64,000 bases of DNA, taken from contig PHFL01000001.1 of NCBI GenBank assembly GCA_002794105.1, positions 41,082 to 105,081 of the forward strand. Reading direction: 5' to 3'. Source of the stretch: Candidatus Thermochlorobacter aerophilus (GTDB taxonomy: Bacteria > Bacteroidota > Chlorobiia > Chlorobiales > Thermochlorobacteraceae). The notes below the pieces were generated by a model. It saw nothing but the letters and a program-made list of their open reading frames with translations, had not been told where the DNA came from and did no database searches. Of the stretch, positions 9,276 to 19,321 are shown in pieces. Each line of letters begins with the position of its first letter. The first letter of the stretch is position 1. The translations under genes were made by a program, and so were the position numbers.

Positions 9276-9406
9276 CTTGTTTGACACACTCTCAAAGTTT
9301 TGCACGATGGCTTGCATAGTGCGGTATGGGCTGCCTCGTGCATATTACCAAATTGCATGAGCATCAATCGCTTACGTGCATTGGTCATCAGCTATAGCAT
9401 TCTGCG

Positions 9407-12025
9407 TCAATTGCATACCACCTCGAAAGAAGAGCCTTTTGTGCCGTCTTTGTGGACAAAAATTTTGGTCTCAAACTGCTCATGCAGTTTATCAAGATGC
9501 GTGATGATGAGAATTTTCTCAAAGTCGTCTTTTACGGCTTCAATTGCTTCCATGATGGCATCTAACCCCTCTTTATCTTGCGAGCCGAATCCTTCATCGA
9601 TTACCAGCATTTTGAGCCCAAAACTGCGCTGCTTTGCCAGTAGCCTAGAGAGCGCCACGCGAAGGGCAAAATCTATGCGAAATTTTTCGCCACCTGAAAA
9701 TGTCTCGTAATTGCGTGAGACGCCATTGACATCGCTGATGTGAATATCCAGCGACTCTACGACCCTTTCATTCTGCTGCTGCCGCCTTGTTTCAAGGCGT
9801 AGCGCCAGAGCATTGTTCGTGAGGTTTTGCAAAATGCGGTTGGCTTCCTGCTCAATTTCTGGCACACTCTCTTCAATCAAGAGGCTCTGAATACCTCTGA
9901 CACTGAGGGCTTCAGCCAAAATTTCATAGAGTTCAATTTCTTCAGCCACTCTTTTTTCTTCATTTTTCACTTGCTGCCACTGCTGCCGCTTCTGCTCAAG
10001 GTTGCTTAGACTTTTTTCCAGAGACTGCACTTCGCTTGCTTTTTCCATCCATTGCCTGTTCAGCTCGTCCCATTTTCTTTTCAAATTTGCCTTTTGCACT
10101 TCTGCTTCTTTTAGCACCTTGACTTGCTCGGCTAACTCTGCCCGTGTTTGCTCCGCCGATGTTCTTTCACCTAAGAGTCGGTGCAAATGCTCTTTCTGCT
10201 GCGCCACTTCTCTGCTATACTTTTGCAAGTTTTCCTCTGCTACCTTGATTCTTTCATATTCTACTGGCGCATCGGATAGCTGATTTACTTGTTTGCGCAA
10301 TTCTGCATGGGCTTGCTCATTGTAGGCTAATGCGTTGATTTCATTTTTTAGTGATGCCAGTTGCACTTTCAGTTCATAGGCAAAATTTTCGGACTGCAAT
10401 TGCTCAGACAGAGCCTTTGTGGCGCGCTCCGAATTTGCTAAGTCTTGACGCACGCTCTCCAATTCTTTTTCCACTTGCTCTAAATCTTCAATGGTGCTGC
10501 GTGTGCGCGCCAAGTCGCTTTCAATTTGCTTTAGCTCTTTTTCCAGCTTTTCCTTTTCATGGATGCTGGTTTCTACATTTTGCATTTCCATTCTGAGCTG
10601 CTCCAGTTGCTGGCCTAGCCTGCGACTTTCATCTCGGAATTTGCAATACTCTTGGCGGTATTCTGTTAAGACTTTTTCTCGATGCTCAGGCGTCAGGACG
10701 GAATGACACACGGGACAGATGGCATCTTTGAGTGCTTTGAATTCTTTGGCTTTCCTCTCTATTTGGCTCATTTGTGCGTTGCAATTTTCAATTTGGGCGG
10801 CAAGCTGACCCTGTTTTCTTGAGAGTTCTTTTTGCTGCTGTCGCAAGCGTTGCAATTCCTCGACAGCGTAGCATCGGCGCTCCCGCTCTTTGGAAAGCGC
10901 TTCAAGCTCTTGTTGCGCCTTTACTTTGCGATGCTGATTGCGTAGGAGTTGTTCTTCGCTTTGTTTCAGAAAGCTGATGCGCTGACGCTCTGCTGCCAGA
11001 TTCTGCTCGAGCCGTTGCCGCGCCAGTACAATCTCGTTCTGAACATGCATAAGGGTGTCTTTGAGGCGATGATATTTTTCGGCGAGGCTATCGAGCACTT
11101 GAAGCTCGGCTTTGAACGCTGTGTATTTTTCCATGTTGCGTTCAATCTGCTCACGCTGGGCAAGTCTTTCACTAAGCACATGGATTTCATGCTCTTGCTT
11201 TTTGATTTTTTCCTCGCACTCCCTGATTTGTCTTTCAATATCGCGCAGGCGCAATTCCTCAGCTTGTAAAGCGATTTTTTTCTCTTGAAGCACTTCAAGT
11301 TTTTTTTCTTGCTCAGCAAGTTCAGCCTCACATTTTTCTTTTTGATGTTTAAGTTCAAGTAATGCGTTCTTTGCTGCGTGGAGCTGCTGGCGCAAGGCAG
11401 TCTCATTTGTGAGTTCATGCTCGAGTAGCTCTATTTGTGCCCGAAGTTGAGCTTGTTCTTTTTCCAGTGCTCTGGTTTTGTTCTTTGCGCGCTCCGAAAG
11501 CTCACTGTAACGCTCAAGTTGCAGGATTTCTGCCAGAATTCTCTTTCGCTCCGTTGGATTTAGAATCGTAAATTCATTAGACCGACCTTGTAACAGGAAT
11601 ACAGAGTTGATGAAGGTATCGTAAGAGATGCCGATTTCACGCACAATTTTTGCTTCTGTTTCTCTAACACCGTTGCCGTTTAGTGGTCGGAACCTGTCGC
11701 TATTGGCATCCCAGCAGAAAAAGTCTACACTTTGCCTTGTGCTACCATTTGTGCGTTCTGCCGTTCGGGAAATTTTGTAGAGTTTTTCATCGAGCTCGAA
11801 CTCCAGTTCTACTTTTGCTTCGGTTGCGCCTGTGCGAATAATGTCTCTATTTGTCCCTCGTGGGGTTTCTCCCCAAATGCACCACCCGATGGCTTCCAGT
11901 AGGCTCGATTTACCTGCACCATTTTTGCCTACAATGCATGCGACATGAATGTGACTAAAATCCAGCTCACTAGGTTCATCGCCGTAGCAGAGAAAATTTC
12001 TCAGACGCAATCGCTTCGGAATCAT
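9407..12025 (-). CDS. sbcC: SbcC/Rad50-type SMC-like ATPase
   Basis: An 872-residue DNA repair ATPase. The N-terminal head has RLRNFLCYG and Walker A VGKNGAGKSSLLEAIGW, and Q-loop-like FLLQGRSNEF. Two long charged coiled-coil arms (about residues 170-430 and 450-720) flank a zinc hook, AICPVCHSVLTPEH, near residue 437. The C-terminal head has the ABC signature TFSGGEKFRIDFALRVALSRL and Walker B MLVIDEGFGSQD, given here in two overlapping parts of the protein. SbcC normally works with the nuclease SbcD (Mre11), whose gene is usually adjacent. No SbcD is seen here: the gene lies 9 bases after an unknown 518-residue protein and before der. Shorter than E. coli SbcC (about 1050 residues), closer to archaeal Rad50. 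Confidence 0.9.
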   Translation of the reverse strand: MIPKRLRLRNFLCYGDEPSELDFSHIHVACIVGKNGAGKSSLLEAIGWCIWGETPRGTNRDIIRTGATEAKVELEFELDEKLYKISRTAERTNGSTRQSVDFFCWDANSDRFRPLNGNGVRETEAKIVREIGISYDTFINSVFLLQGRSNEFTILNPTERKRILAEILQLERYSELSERAKNKTRALEKEQAQLRAQIELLEHELTNETALRQQLHAAKNALLELKHQKEKCEAELAEQEKKLEVLQEKKIALQAEELRLRDIERQIRECEEKIKKQEHEIHVLSERLAQREQIERNMEKYTAFKAELQVLDSLAEKYHRLKDTLMHVQNEIVLARQRLEQNLAAERQRISFLKQSEEQLLRNQHRKVKAQQELEALSKERERRCYAVEELQRLRQQQKELSRKQGQLAAQIENCNAQMSQIERKAKEFKALKDAICPVCHSVLTPEHREKVLTEYRQEYCKFRDESRRLGQQLEQLRMEMQNVETSIHEKEKLEKELKQIESDLARTRSTIEDLEQVEKELESVRQDLANSERATKALSEQLQSENFAYELKVQLASLKNEINALAYNEQAHAELRKQVNQLSDAPVEYERIKVAEENLQKYSREVAQQKEHLHRLLGERTSAEQTRAELAEQVKVLKEAEVQKANLKRKWDELNRQWMEKASEVQSLEKSLSNLEQKRQQWQQVKNEEKRVAEEIELYEILAEALSVRGIQSLLIEESVPEIEQEANRILQNLTNNALALRLETRRQQQNERVVESLDIHISDVNGVSRNYETFSGGEKFRIDFALRVALSRLLAKQRSFGLKMLVIDEGFGSQDKEGLDAIMEAIEAVKDDFEKILIITHLDKLHEQFETKIFVHKDGTKGSSFEVVCN

Positions 12026-12034
12026 AGAGCATGT

Positions 12035-13591
12035 TCAGTTTTTGTTGAAATGCCGCTCAAAGACAGTATCGGTTAGGCGCACAGCTTCCATTGAGTATTC
12101 ATCGACATTATATCGTTTGAAGACTTCTTGGTCGAGATAAAGAGAAGCTTCACGCCAAGTCTTTTTTTGATTGAGTGCAGTAATAGCACGCTCATAGTTT
12201 TCTTCATTGCCCTTGAAGATACGCTTGATAATTTTTTTGCGGTCGCTTAGCGAAATCATTTCACGCAAATCCCTGAGCTCCCTTTGCGTATCAACCTTAA
12301 CAGGCGGCACGATGGGCAAAGCTAGCGGTTCACTGTGGTGAATTGATTTTGGAGCTTGCTTAGGTGTTTGAGTCACTTGCTCTGACTGTGCTAGCAACTT
12401 TTCTTCGCTGCGGCTACCTTGCTGCGCCTTCACTGCCTTTTCCTCAGGTGCATTTTGCACCGATGTTATCTCTGCAGATGACGCTGCAAGTGGCATGTTT
12501 GGCATAGGTTCAGGGTTATTAGCTTTTCCTGCTGGTTGCTCTGCCGCCTCTAAGTGCAATTGAGAAGACACATCGGCTGCAGATTCAATCTGCTCGGTGC
12601 TTCCACTTTCTGTAAGAGCCTGCACGGGCTCGACACTGCTCTCTTTGGGGCTGTGAGCTACCTTCGGGAAAATGTTCTGTAAGAGCAGTGTTTCATCTTC
12701 AGGTATGGGCAGGGGTGATGCACCGACTTTTGTGTGAGCTGGCTCACGCAAGGCTTCCTCTATCAGATGCTGCGACAGATGTGAAATGATGGTCTTTTCC
12801 AATTCTTGCGTGCTTTTGGCAACCTTTTTCTTTTCCAGAAGCGGTCCAATTTCGCCTTCGAAGACCATTATCATGTCCTCTTTCTTCAGTGCATCAATCC
12901 CATGCTCACGGAGCTTTGTCAGCAGACTCAATGCTGCCAGCGCATCTTTTTCTCGAAGAAAAATTTGCAATTCGCTTATCGGAATTTTGATTTCCCCGCC
13001 AAGCACATAAAACTCATAGAGTGGTTCCAAAAGATGCATCCACTCAGCTGAGCTATATGTGGCGCAGACTTTTTTGTCAATATCAGCAATCAATTTCTCG
13101 AAGCGTTCTTCCGAGAGCGACTCGACTTTCTTTTTGGCAATGTATTGCTGCATTACTTCTGTAAGGTAGGTGTATTCGGTAAAGAGCTGTAATGTGGTGC
13201 ATATCGTCTCCGCTTTGAGCTCATAGCTTTCGGCATAAAGATATCTGCTTAGAAAGTGTTGCGGGCGGGAGAGATACTCGTATGTGAGGCGGGTGCTATG
13301 TTTGAGCAATCGCAGACAGTCTTCTCGCGGTAGAACAGATAGTTTGGCAGCGGCATCAGCTAAGGCATTGCGGTAGGGTGCCAGTGAGCTATGTCCGAAA
13401 AGAAATTTTTCGGATTTGAATCGGCGCAGTTCCTCATGTGCTTCTCGGCGCAGTTCGTTAAAAAATAGGTTTTTGAGTAGCGCCGGTAGCGGCAACAATT
13501 GCAATGCAGAATACGAGAATTCCGAGAGGTCTCCCAAATGCGCTGAGAGCTTATTGGCTACCTTTTCATAGATTGGAGTGGTTTCGCTCAT
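12035..13591 (-). CDS. Unknown protein with a low-complexity linker, co-transcribed with sbcC
   Basis: I do not recognise this family. The frame is open from 13654, but MSETTPIYEKVANKL at 13591 is the likelier start, giving about 518 residues. The first 280 residues are predicted helical and soluble. A linker rich in Glu, Ala, Pro and Ser (about residues 285-420) follows. A conserved-looking C-terminal helical module of about 90 residues ends in YSMEAVRLTDTVFERHFNKN. It contains DRKKIIKRIFKGNEENYERA, a pattern typical of a folded domain rather than linker. The stop lies 9 bases before the sbcC start, so the two are probably one transcript. A role with the repair ATPase is only a guess from position. 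Confidence 0.6.
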   Translation of the reverse strand: MSETTPIYEKVANKLSAHLGDLSEFSYSALQLLPLPALLKNLFFNELRREAHEELRRFKSEKFLFGHSSLAPYRNALADAAAKLSVLPREDCLRLLKHSTRLTYEYLSRPQHFLSRYLYAESYELKAETICTTLQLFTEYTYLTEVMQQYIAKKKVESLSEERFEKLIADIDKKVCATYSSAEWMHLLEPLYEFYVLGGEIKIPISELQIFLREKDALAALSLLTKLREHGIDALKKEDMIMVFEGEIGPLLEKKKVAKSTQELEKTIISHLSQHLIEEALREPAHTKVGASPLPIPEDETLLLQNIFPKVAHSPKESSVEPVQALTESGSTEQIESAADVSSQLHLEAAEQPAGKANNPEPMPNMPLAASSAEITSVQNAPEEKAVKAQQGSRSEEKLLAQSEQVTQTPKQAPKSIHHSEPLALPIVPPVKVDTQRELRDLREMISLSDRKKIIKRIFKGNEENYERAITALNQKKTWREASLYLDQEVFKRYNVDEYSMEAVRLTDTVFERHFNKN

Positions 13592-13696
13592 GGGTATCGG
13601 TTGGATAGAGTTTTCAAAAAATACAGTTTTCCGTAATGCACGCAAATGGGTCACTGCCTAGCATCTGATGGTTGAAGATATATGGTAGTTGGATGC

Positions 13697-14596
13697 TCAA
13701 CCGAAGCGCCCCAGAATGTAGTCTTCAGTGAGTTGTTGTTCAGGCTTGGTGAATACTTTTTCAGTGGGGTTATACTCAATCAGTCGTCCTTGCATCATGA
13801 AGGCAGTGCGGTCGCTTACGCGCGCCGCCTGTTGCATGTTGTGCGTCACGATGATGAAGGTGTACTCGCCTTTCAATTGGTCAATCAAGTCTTCGATTCT
13901 TTGGGTGGAGATGGGGTCCAAGGCGGAGCAAGGTTCATCCATGAGCAGAATTTCTGGTGAGGTTGCCAGTGCGCGTGCAATGCAGAGTCGCTGTTGCTGT
14001 CCGCCCGATAACCCCAGCGCATTCGTTTGCAATCGGTCTTTGACTTCATCCCAAAGTGCCGCTTGCTGAAGGCTACGCTCGACGATTTCATCCATCTGTG
14101 CCTTGGTGTAGCCACCGATGAGCTTTAGCCCGTATGCCACATTGTCATAGATAGACTTCGGAAATGGATTAGGCTTTTGAAAAACCATGCCAACACGGCG
14201 ACGCAGCACACTGACATCCACTTTTGGGTCATAGACATTTTCGCCCCACAGCATAATCTTGCCCTCTACATGCACAGGGTAAGATACTTCATGGATTCGA
14301 TTAATTGCCTTGAGCAGCGTAGATTTGCCGCAACCAGATGGACCGATGATTGCGACAACTTCTCCACGCTTGACATCCATGACGATATTGTGGAGCACAG
14401 TGGTTTTGCTACTGGCATACGAAAACGTGAATTTTTCAATGCTCAGAATAACTTCGGTCAGTGTGCGTTGCTCTTTTTGAGAATGCACTTCACTGGTGCT
14501 ATCACGAAAGACTGGCGTGTTATCTGTTTGCTGAGACTCTTCCCGAAAAACAGGTGTAGCTTTAGGCTTCGAGGTTCCAGCGTCATTTGGTAGCAT
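13697..14596 (-). CDS. pstB: PstB, phosphate ABC transporter ATP-binding protein
   Basis: The ATPase of the high-affinity phosphate importer. Walker [13 protein letters not shown]-loop [19 protein letters not shown], signature [14 protein letters not shown], Walker [14 protein letters not shown] and switch His in VTHNM are all present, and the FQKPNPFP motif is specific to PstB. At 299 residues it carries about 45 extra N-terminal residues compared with typical PstB. That extension contains TPVFR twice (TPVFREES and TPVFRDST). The start could therefore lie further in, although no internal Met is clearly better. The rest of the transporter (pstS, pstC, pstA) is about 11 kb away on the other strand, and no phoU is seen in the window. 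Confidence 0.95.
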   Translation of the reverse strand: MLPNDAGTSKPKATPVFREESQQTDNTPVFRDSTSEVHSQKEQRTLTEVILSIEKFTFSYASSKTTVLHNIVMDVKRGEVVAIIGPSGCGKSTLLKAINRIHEVSYPVHVEGKIMLWGENVYDPKVDVSVLRRRVGMVFQKPNPFPKSIYDNVAYGLKLIGGYTKAQMDEIVERSLQQAALWDEVKDRLQTNALGLSGGQQQRLCIARALATSPEILLMDEPCSALDPISTQRIEDLIDQLKGEYTFIIVTHNMQQAARVSDRTAFMMQGRLIEYNPTEKVFTKPEQQLTEDYILGRFG

Positions 14597-14666
14597 AGAT
14601 GTTCTTAATTTAAGTCAGCATGAAAATAACAGATTTTTTATTGTCCAAATATCTGCTTCCAACACA

Positions 14667-15251
14667 ATGAGCACTTCTTTTTCAGAGCATGCTTTGCAAC
14701 TGTACACGGTCAGGATTGTGCTTGCTATCAATCTCATCATGTTTGCTGTGGAAATGATTGCAGGCTGGCTGGCAGAATCCACTGGTCTTATGGCTGATTC
14801 GCTAGATATGCTTGCCGATGGCGCAGTCTATGGACTTACGCTTTATGCGATTGGTCGGAGCAACAAAGAAAAAAAACTTGCTGCTTGGGCTGCGGCAATT
14901 GGGCAGTTCATTTTGTCACTGTGGCTGGCTTTTGAGGTAGTGCGGCGATTTCTGGGCGGCAGTGACCCACTGGGCTGGGTGATGATTGGTATTAGCACAC
15001 TGGCGCTTGCGGGCAACTACATCAGCTTCGTTCTGCTCGAGAAGCTCAAAAGCGGTGAAGCGCACCTAAAAGCTGCATGGATATTTACCAAGTATGACAT
15101 CCTTGCCAACTTAGGCGTCATCATCTCAGGTGCAATGGTCTTAGGACTTGGCACCAACCTGCCTGACCTAATTATCGGCACGCTTATTGCCATTTTGGTG
15201 TTTTATGGCACGTTTGAAATTTTTGATGCAGTCAAAGAAACTTCCTCATAG
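14667..15251 (+). CDS. Cation diffusion facilitator-like membrane protein
   Basis: A 194-residue protein with about six predicted membrane helices. It resembles the transmembrane half of CDF metal/H+ antiporters. TM2 carries GLMADSLDMLADG, corresponding to the HxxxD site with Asp in place of the first His, and TM5 carries FTKYDILANLGVIISG, in place of the usual HxxxD. The cytoplasmic metal-binding C-terminal domain of CDF proteins is missing, so this is a minimal or divergent member; metal and direction are unknown. It is divergent from pstB and lies 8 bases before the SMR gene, suggesting co-transcription. Confidence 0.75.
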   Translation: MSTSFSEHALQLYTVRIVLAINLIMFAVEMIAGWLAESTGLMADSLDMLADGAVYGLTLYAIGRSNKEKKLAAWAAAIGQFILSLWLAFEVVRRFLGGSDPLGWVMIGISTLALAGNYISFVLLEKLKSGEAHLKAAWIFTKYDILANLGVIISGAMVLGLGTNLPDLIIGTLIAILVFYGTFEIFDAVKETSS

Positions 15252-15259
15252 CATCATTT

Positions 15260-15580
15260 ATGGCATGGTTCATTCTTATCATTGCTGGCTTATTTGAAGT
15301 CGGCTTTACAACTTGCTTGAAACTTTCCAACAACTTTTCAGATTGGCGCTGGACGGTTGGATTTTTAGTCTGTGCCACGCTTAGCTTTGTTTTTCTTAGC
15401 AAAGCGGTGCAAACCTTACCGCTTGGCACCAGCTATGCCGTCTGGACTGGCATCGGCGCGGCGGGAACAACACTGGTGGGCATTATCTTCTTCAGAGAGT
15501 CTTCTGACTTCTGGCGTGTGTTCTTTATCTCCACGCTGATTATTTCCATTATCGGCTTAAAGTGGGTGTCAGCGGAATAG
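15260..15580 (+). CDS. Small multidrug resistance (SMR) family exporter, SugE/Gdx-like
   Basis: A 106-residue protein with four membrane helices, the exact size of SMR exporters, which function as antiparallel dimers. The essential glutamate is in the first helix (LIIAGLFEVGFTTCLKLS, Glu13). LPLGTSYAVWTGIGAAGTTLVG is the family's TM3 motif, here with WTGIGAAGT, which is the SugE/Gdx version. Gdx proteins export guanidinium; the assignment to this subtype rather than to EmrE-like drug exporters is inferred from these motifs. No guanidine riboswitch is evident upstream because the gene starts only 8 bases after the CDF-like gene. Confidence 0.88.
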   Translation: MAWFILIIAGLFEVGFTTCLKLSNNFSDWRWTVGFLVCATLSFVFLSKAVQTLPLGTSYAVWTGIGAAGTTLVGIIFFRESSDFWRVFFISTLIISIIGLKWVSAE

Positions 15581-15647
15581 AGATTTGTTGCCATAGCAAG
15601 TGCTTACGGTGTCGATTGCTGCCGCGCCCACTACACTTGATACAGCT

Positions 15648-17171
15648 CTACTTAAAGCGCTTGATTTCACCGCTTTTTAGGCGCGCCAGATACGACTGTA
15701 AATCACACTTGACTTCTGGGGCAAGAATGTATAGACCAATGATATTAGGAAAACTCATCGCAAAAATCATGGCATCGGAAAAGTCTGTTACTTTATCCAA
15801 GCTCATTGTGGAGCCGATAACGATAAAGGTGCAGAAAAGAATTTTGAAGACAAGACTTGTCCCGGGCTTTTCACCAAAGAGGTATGTCCATGCTTTCAAG
15901 CCGTAGTAACTCCATGAGAGCATGGTCGAGAATGCAAAGAGAAAGACAATCACTGCAAGCACATATGGGAACCATGGCATGATGCTTGCAAACGCCGCTG
16001 AGGTCAGCGCCACGCCGTTTATTGTATTTTGCGTGTAGAACCCAGTGAGGATAATCACCATCGCAGTGCATGTACATACGACCACGGTGTCGATAAACGG
16101 CTCCAAGAGTGCCACAATACCTTCTGTGATGGGCTCATTTGTTTTAACTGCAGAATGCGCAATGGCTGCCGAGCCGATTCCTGCTTCGTTTGAAAAGGCG
16201 GCACGCCGCACGCCCTGAATCATGCTGCCCAACATGCCGCCTGCCACTGACTCAGGCGCAAATGCACCTGACACAATGAGCCACAGCGCATGCGGCACAT
16301 CGCTGATGCGCACCACTAACACCACCAGTGCAGCCAGCAGGTATAGCCCACACATGATGGGCACCATTTTATCCGTTACCCGCACAATTGACTTGATGCC
16401 ACCGATGATGACCAGCGCCACCAAAGCTGCAGTTATCAGACCAAATAGCCAACCAAAGCCTTGCAAGACACTCTGCGATTCTCCTGTTACCACTACAAAC
16501 TGCTTGAATGCCTGATTGACTTGAAACATGTTTCCAGCGCCCAATGACCCACCCACACACATGACGGCAAAGAACGCTCCCAGAAACTTACCGATGGCGG
16601 CATGTTGGCGTGCCGCCAAGGCTTTACTTAGGTAATACATCGGTCCGCCCGATACGCTGCCATCGGCATGGATATTGCGATACTTGACGCCCAGCGTGCA
16701 TTCGACAAACTTCGATGACATGCCGAGTATGCCTGCAAGTATCATCCACAGCGTTGCGCCCGGACCGCCTACGGCGATGGCAATTGCGACACCTGCAATG
16801 TTTCCTAATCCTACTGTTCCCGAGAGTGCCGCCGCCAGTGCCTGAAAATGTGTTACTTCGCCTTGATGTGAAGGGTCGGTATAATCGCCACGAACCAGCT
16901 CAATAGCATGTTTGAACCCACGAATGTTAATAAAGTTCATATACCATGTGAAGACTGCAGCGCCCCCAATTAACCACACGATGATAAGCGGCAGTTTGAC
17001 TTCGCCAATCGGTACAGCATAGAAGATGATGCTTGAAATTGCCTCGGTGAAGGGCGCCACCGCTTCGTTGATGCGCTCATCTATGTTTTTTTCAGCATAG
17101 AGATTGGAAGTAGAAAGCAATGCCAAAATAAAAGTCAAGCCACTACTTCTCGCAAATGCCTTCTTTGACAT
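15648..17171 (-). CDS. Sodium:alanine/glycine symporter, AGCS family
   Basis: A 507-residue inner membrane transporter with about eleven hydrophobic segments. The AGCS signature is clear: [18 protein letters not shown] near residues 115-132, then [19 protein letters not shown] and the charged [30 protein letters not shown] is a second conserved family motif. The N-terminus, up to LYAEKN, looks like a cleavable signal peptide, as in other Bacteroidota members. It probably imports alanine or glycine with Na+. The gene is convergent with the SMR gene. A MITE-like element lies upstream at 17229-17479. Confidence 0.92.
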   Translation of the reverse strand: MSKKAFARSSGLTFILALLSTSNLYAEKNIDERINEAVAPFTEAISSIIFYAVPIGEVKLPLIIVWLIGGAAVFTWYMNFINIRGFKHAIELVRGDYTDPSHQGEVTHFQALAAALSGTVGLGNIAGVAIAIAVGGPGATLWMILAGILGMSSKFVECTLGVKYRNIHADGSVSGGPMYYLSKALAARQHAAIGKFLGAFFAVMCVGGSLGAGNMFQVNQAFKQFVVVTGESQSVLQGFGWLFGLITAALVALVIIGGIKSIVRVTDKMVPIMCGLYLLAALVVLVVRISDVPHALWLIVSGAFAPESVAGGMLGSMIQGVRRAAFSNEAGIGSAAIAHSAVKTNEPITEGIVALLEPFIDTVVVCTCTAMVIILTGFYTQNTINGVALTSAAFASIMPWFPYVLAVIVFLFAFSTMLSWSYYGLKAWTYLFGEKPGTSLVFKILFCTFIVIGSTMSLDKVTDFSDAMIFAMSFPNIIGLYILAPEVKCDLQSYLARLKSGEIKRFK

Positions 17172-17228
17172 TTGATGATGCTGTTTTGCAACAGAGTTTG
17201 CAGATGCGCTTCAGCTACTGAAAACAAT

Positions 17229-17479
17229 AGACTTACTACGTCAAGAAGTGCTTGATTTTAGGCGATATTAACTGCAACGCCTTACCCATGACCTCTCCCT
17301 GTTTTGGCTTTGCCAAAACGTCCCTCTCCTTCAAAAGGAGAGGGACGTCGCAGGAGCGACAGGGTGAGGTACGTCTCTCGCCTTGCACGAGATTGAGGCT
17401 CGGCGTGCAGGTTCGTGTAAATGCCATGTCGAGCCTCCGCTCTTTGCTTTTTGAACTGATTTTCAACGTAGTAAGTCTA
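17229..17479. mobile_element. MITE-like element with 14-bp terminal inverted repeats
   Basis: TAGACTTACTACGT (17229-17242) is repeated as a perfect inverted copy, ACGTAGTAAGTCTA (17466-17479), bounding 251 bp. The outer TA could be a target duplication with a 12-bp repeat GACTTACTACGT, as in IS630/mariner-type MITEs. The interior has a strong hairpin built on CCTCTCCTT-CAAA-AGGAGAGG, and a second pairing around TTTTGGC-TTT-GCCAAAA. No transposase is present. An 84-codon minus-strand frame over the element is not believable as a gene. It sits in the roughly 400-bp gap between the divergent AGCS and transglycosylase genes, and nothing else is seen in that gap. Confidence 0.65.
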
Positions 17480-17569
17480 ATATAAAACATTCGTTTTTTA
17501 TGCTAAGCTGTTATATTGCAAGCAGAAGTAGACATCAAAAAATCAGCAACACATAACAAAACTTCTCGG

Positions 17570-19243
17570 ATGAAGCATACTTACATCTTACCTCAGGCTC
17601 TGCTTAGCTTGCTCTTTTTTTTGCTTTATGTTGGGTGCTCTTCGCCCAGTGCCGTCCTTAAACTTGACCCTCCAGAAGAGACGCTTTTGGAGCCAGCACC
17701 CGTTGACCCAGTCAAAATCGCCTATCTTGATTCGTTAAGTCGTGCTCATGCTCTCGAGCGCCAACAAGCCATTGCCACACTTATTCGCCTCAAGGAAAAA
17801 GAGCAACGCAAAAGCAAGGCTTTTAAGCTGGCGCGCGTCAAATTCCTTAGCGAACTGGCTGAAAAGCAACATCAAGAAAAAAGCGAGGAGCTTGCCGCCA
17901 CGCTCACCGAAGCAATCGAACTCATTGCCGAGCTATTAGAACATGAAGAGCTAGAGCGCGATTTTAATTTTTGCTGGATGGCGTTTCGCATTCTTCAGCT
18001 CTATGATGAGCATGTTCTTCCTCTTGCAAAGTTGGATACCGACAATCCTGCCTTAGCTATTCGCGAACGCTTGCTTTGCAATCCTGAGCAGATGTCTGTC
18101 GATGAAAATCTCTTTGCTGGTATGCTTTTACCGAAGACGCAGATTCCGCTTGTGCTCAATGCAGAGGTCAAAAAGTTTATCACCTATTTTTCTACTTTTC
18201 CGAAGGTGAAGGAGATTTTTCAACGCTACTTGCATCGTGCGGCGCTGTATTTTCCGACCATTGAGCGCGTCATTGCCGAAGAAGGTGCTCCACCTGAACT
18301 GATTTACCTTTCTATCATTGAAAGCGGTGTCAATCCTCATGCTCGCAGTCGTGCTAACGCAGTTGGCATGTGGCAATTTATCAAGGAGACAGGTCGGCTG
18401 TATGGGTTAGCTGGCAACAAGTGGTTTGATGAGCGGCGCGACATCATCAAATCGACACGCAGCGCTATGCGTCATCTCAAAGACCTCTATCAACTCTATG
18501 GCGATTGGTATCTTGCACTTGCCGCTTACAATGCCGGTTCTGGGCGCGTCAATAGAGCTTTATACAAGTCTCCACATCAGCGCGACTTTTGGGCACTGCG
18601 TAAGTATTTCCGTCGTGAAACCCAGCAATATGTGCCGCGCTACATCGCCGCTACGATTATTGCGCTCTATCCCGAACGCTTTGGCTTTGAGCCCATACGC
18701 TTTGCCAAGCCCATAGAGTATGATGAAGTTATCGTGCCAGATTGCATCACGCTCCCGACGCTTGCCGCATACTCTGGTATCGATGTGGATACACTTCAAT
18801 TTCTGAATCCCGAACTTTTCAAAAACATGACCCCTCCTGCTTACAAGGGCTATGTGCTTCGTGTTCCAAAAGGGCGCGGTGCCGATATGGCGGCAGCGAT
18901 TGAAAAAATTCCAGCTGGTGAGCGGCTTTATTTCATTGCACATAAAGCCAAGCGAGAAGAATCCTTACTGGCGCTTGCCAAGCAATACAAAGTTTCTGCT
19001 GATGTCCTCAAGCAGTTCAATGAGCTGAAGACTTGGGCTGTGCCAAAGGGCAGTGTGGTCATGATTCCTACTACATCAGAAGTATTTCAAACAGTCAGTT
19101 ACGCTTTGTCCGACCTGTCTGATGATAGCCGTGAGGTGCGCTATCGCGCTCGCTACCGCAAGCGGTATGCCCTGCGCAAGCGCCACAAAAAGGGTCGCTC
19201 GACAGCGGCTATATCTTTGCCTGCTTCTGCATCCATTTGTTAA
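17570..19243 (+). CDS. MltD-like lytic transglycosylase lipoprotein with LysM-like repeats
   Basis: About 557 residues, starting at ATG 17570 because MKHTYILPQALLSLLFF followed by YVGCSS is a lipoprotein signal peptide with the lipobox Cys near residue 24. A frame from TTG 17516 would bury the signal. The middle holds an SLT (GH23) domain: APPELIYLSIIESGVNPHA, with the catalytic Glu in IES, then ANAVGMWQFIKETGRLYGL and ALAAYNAGSGRVNRA. After residue 390 there are LysM-like segments (VDTLQFLNPEL, YVLRVPKG, ESLLALAKQYKVSADVLKQFN). The C-terminus is very basic. It would cleave peptidoglycan from the outer membrane inner face. Confidence 0.9.
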   Translation: MKHTYILPQALLSLLFFLLYVGCSSPSAVLKLDPPEETLLEPAPVDPVKIAYLDSLSRAHALERQQAIATLIRLKEKEQRKSKAFKLARVKFLSELAEKQHQEKSEELAATLTEAIELIAELLEHEELERDFNFCWMAFRILQLYDEHVLPLAKLDTDNPALAIRERLLCNPEQMSVDENLFAGMLLPKTQIPLVLNAEVKKFITYFSTFPKVKEIFQRYLHRAALYFPTIERVIAEEGAPPELIYLSIIESGVNPHARSRANAVGMWQFIKETGRLYGLAGNKWFDERRDIIKSTRSAMRHLKDLYQLYGDWYLALAAYNAGSGRVNRALYKSPHQRDFWALRKYFRRETQQYVPRYIAATIIALYPERFGFEPIRFAKPIEYDEVIVPDCITLPTLAAYSGIDVDTLQFLNPELFKNMTPPAYKGYVLRVPKGRGADMAAAIEKIPAGERLYFIAHKAKREESLLALAKQYKVSADVLKQFNELKTWAVPKGSVVMIPTTSEVFQTVSYALSDLSDDSREVRYRARYRKRYALRKRHKKGRSTAAISLPASASIC

Positions 19244-19321
19244 GCACTCGTAGCAGAAACTTGCCCTTTCGGATTTCAAGAAAAATTTAGATTATAGGGC
19301 TTTAAACCTAATGTCAGAAGT

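Noticed and set aside
17236-17490. 84-codon minus-strand frame across the MITE-like element
   Set aside because: It covers palindromic repeat DNA; the protein sequence is not domain-like and has no ribosome-binding site.
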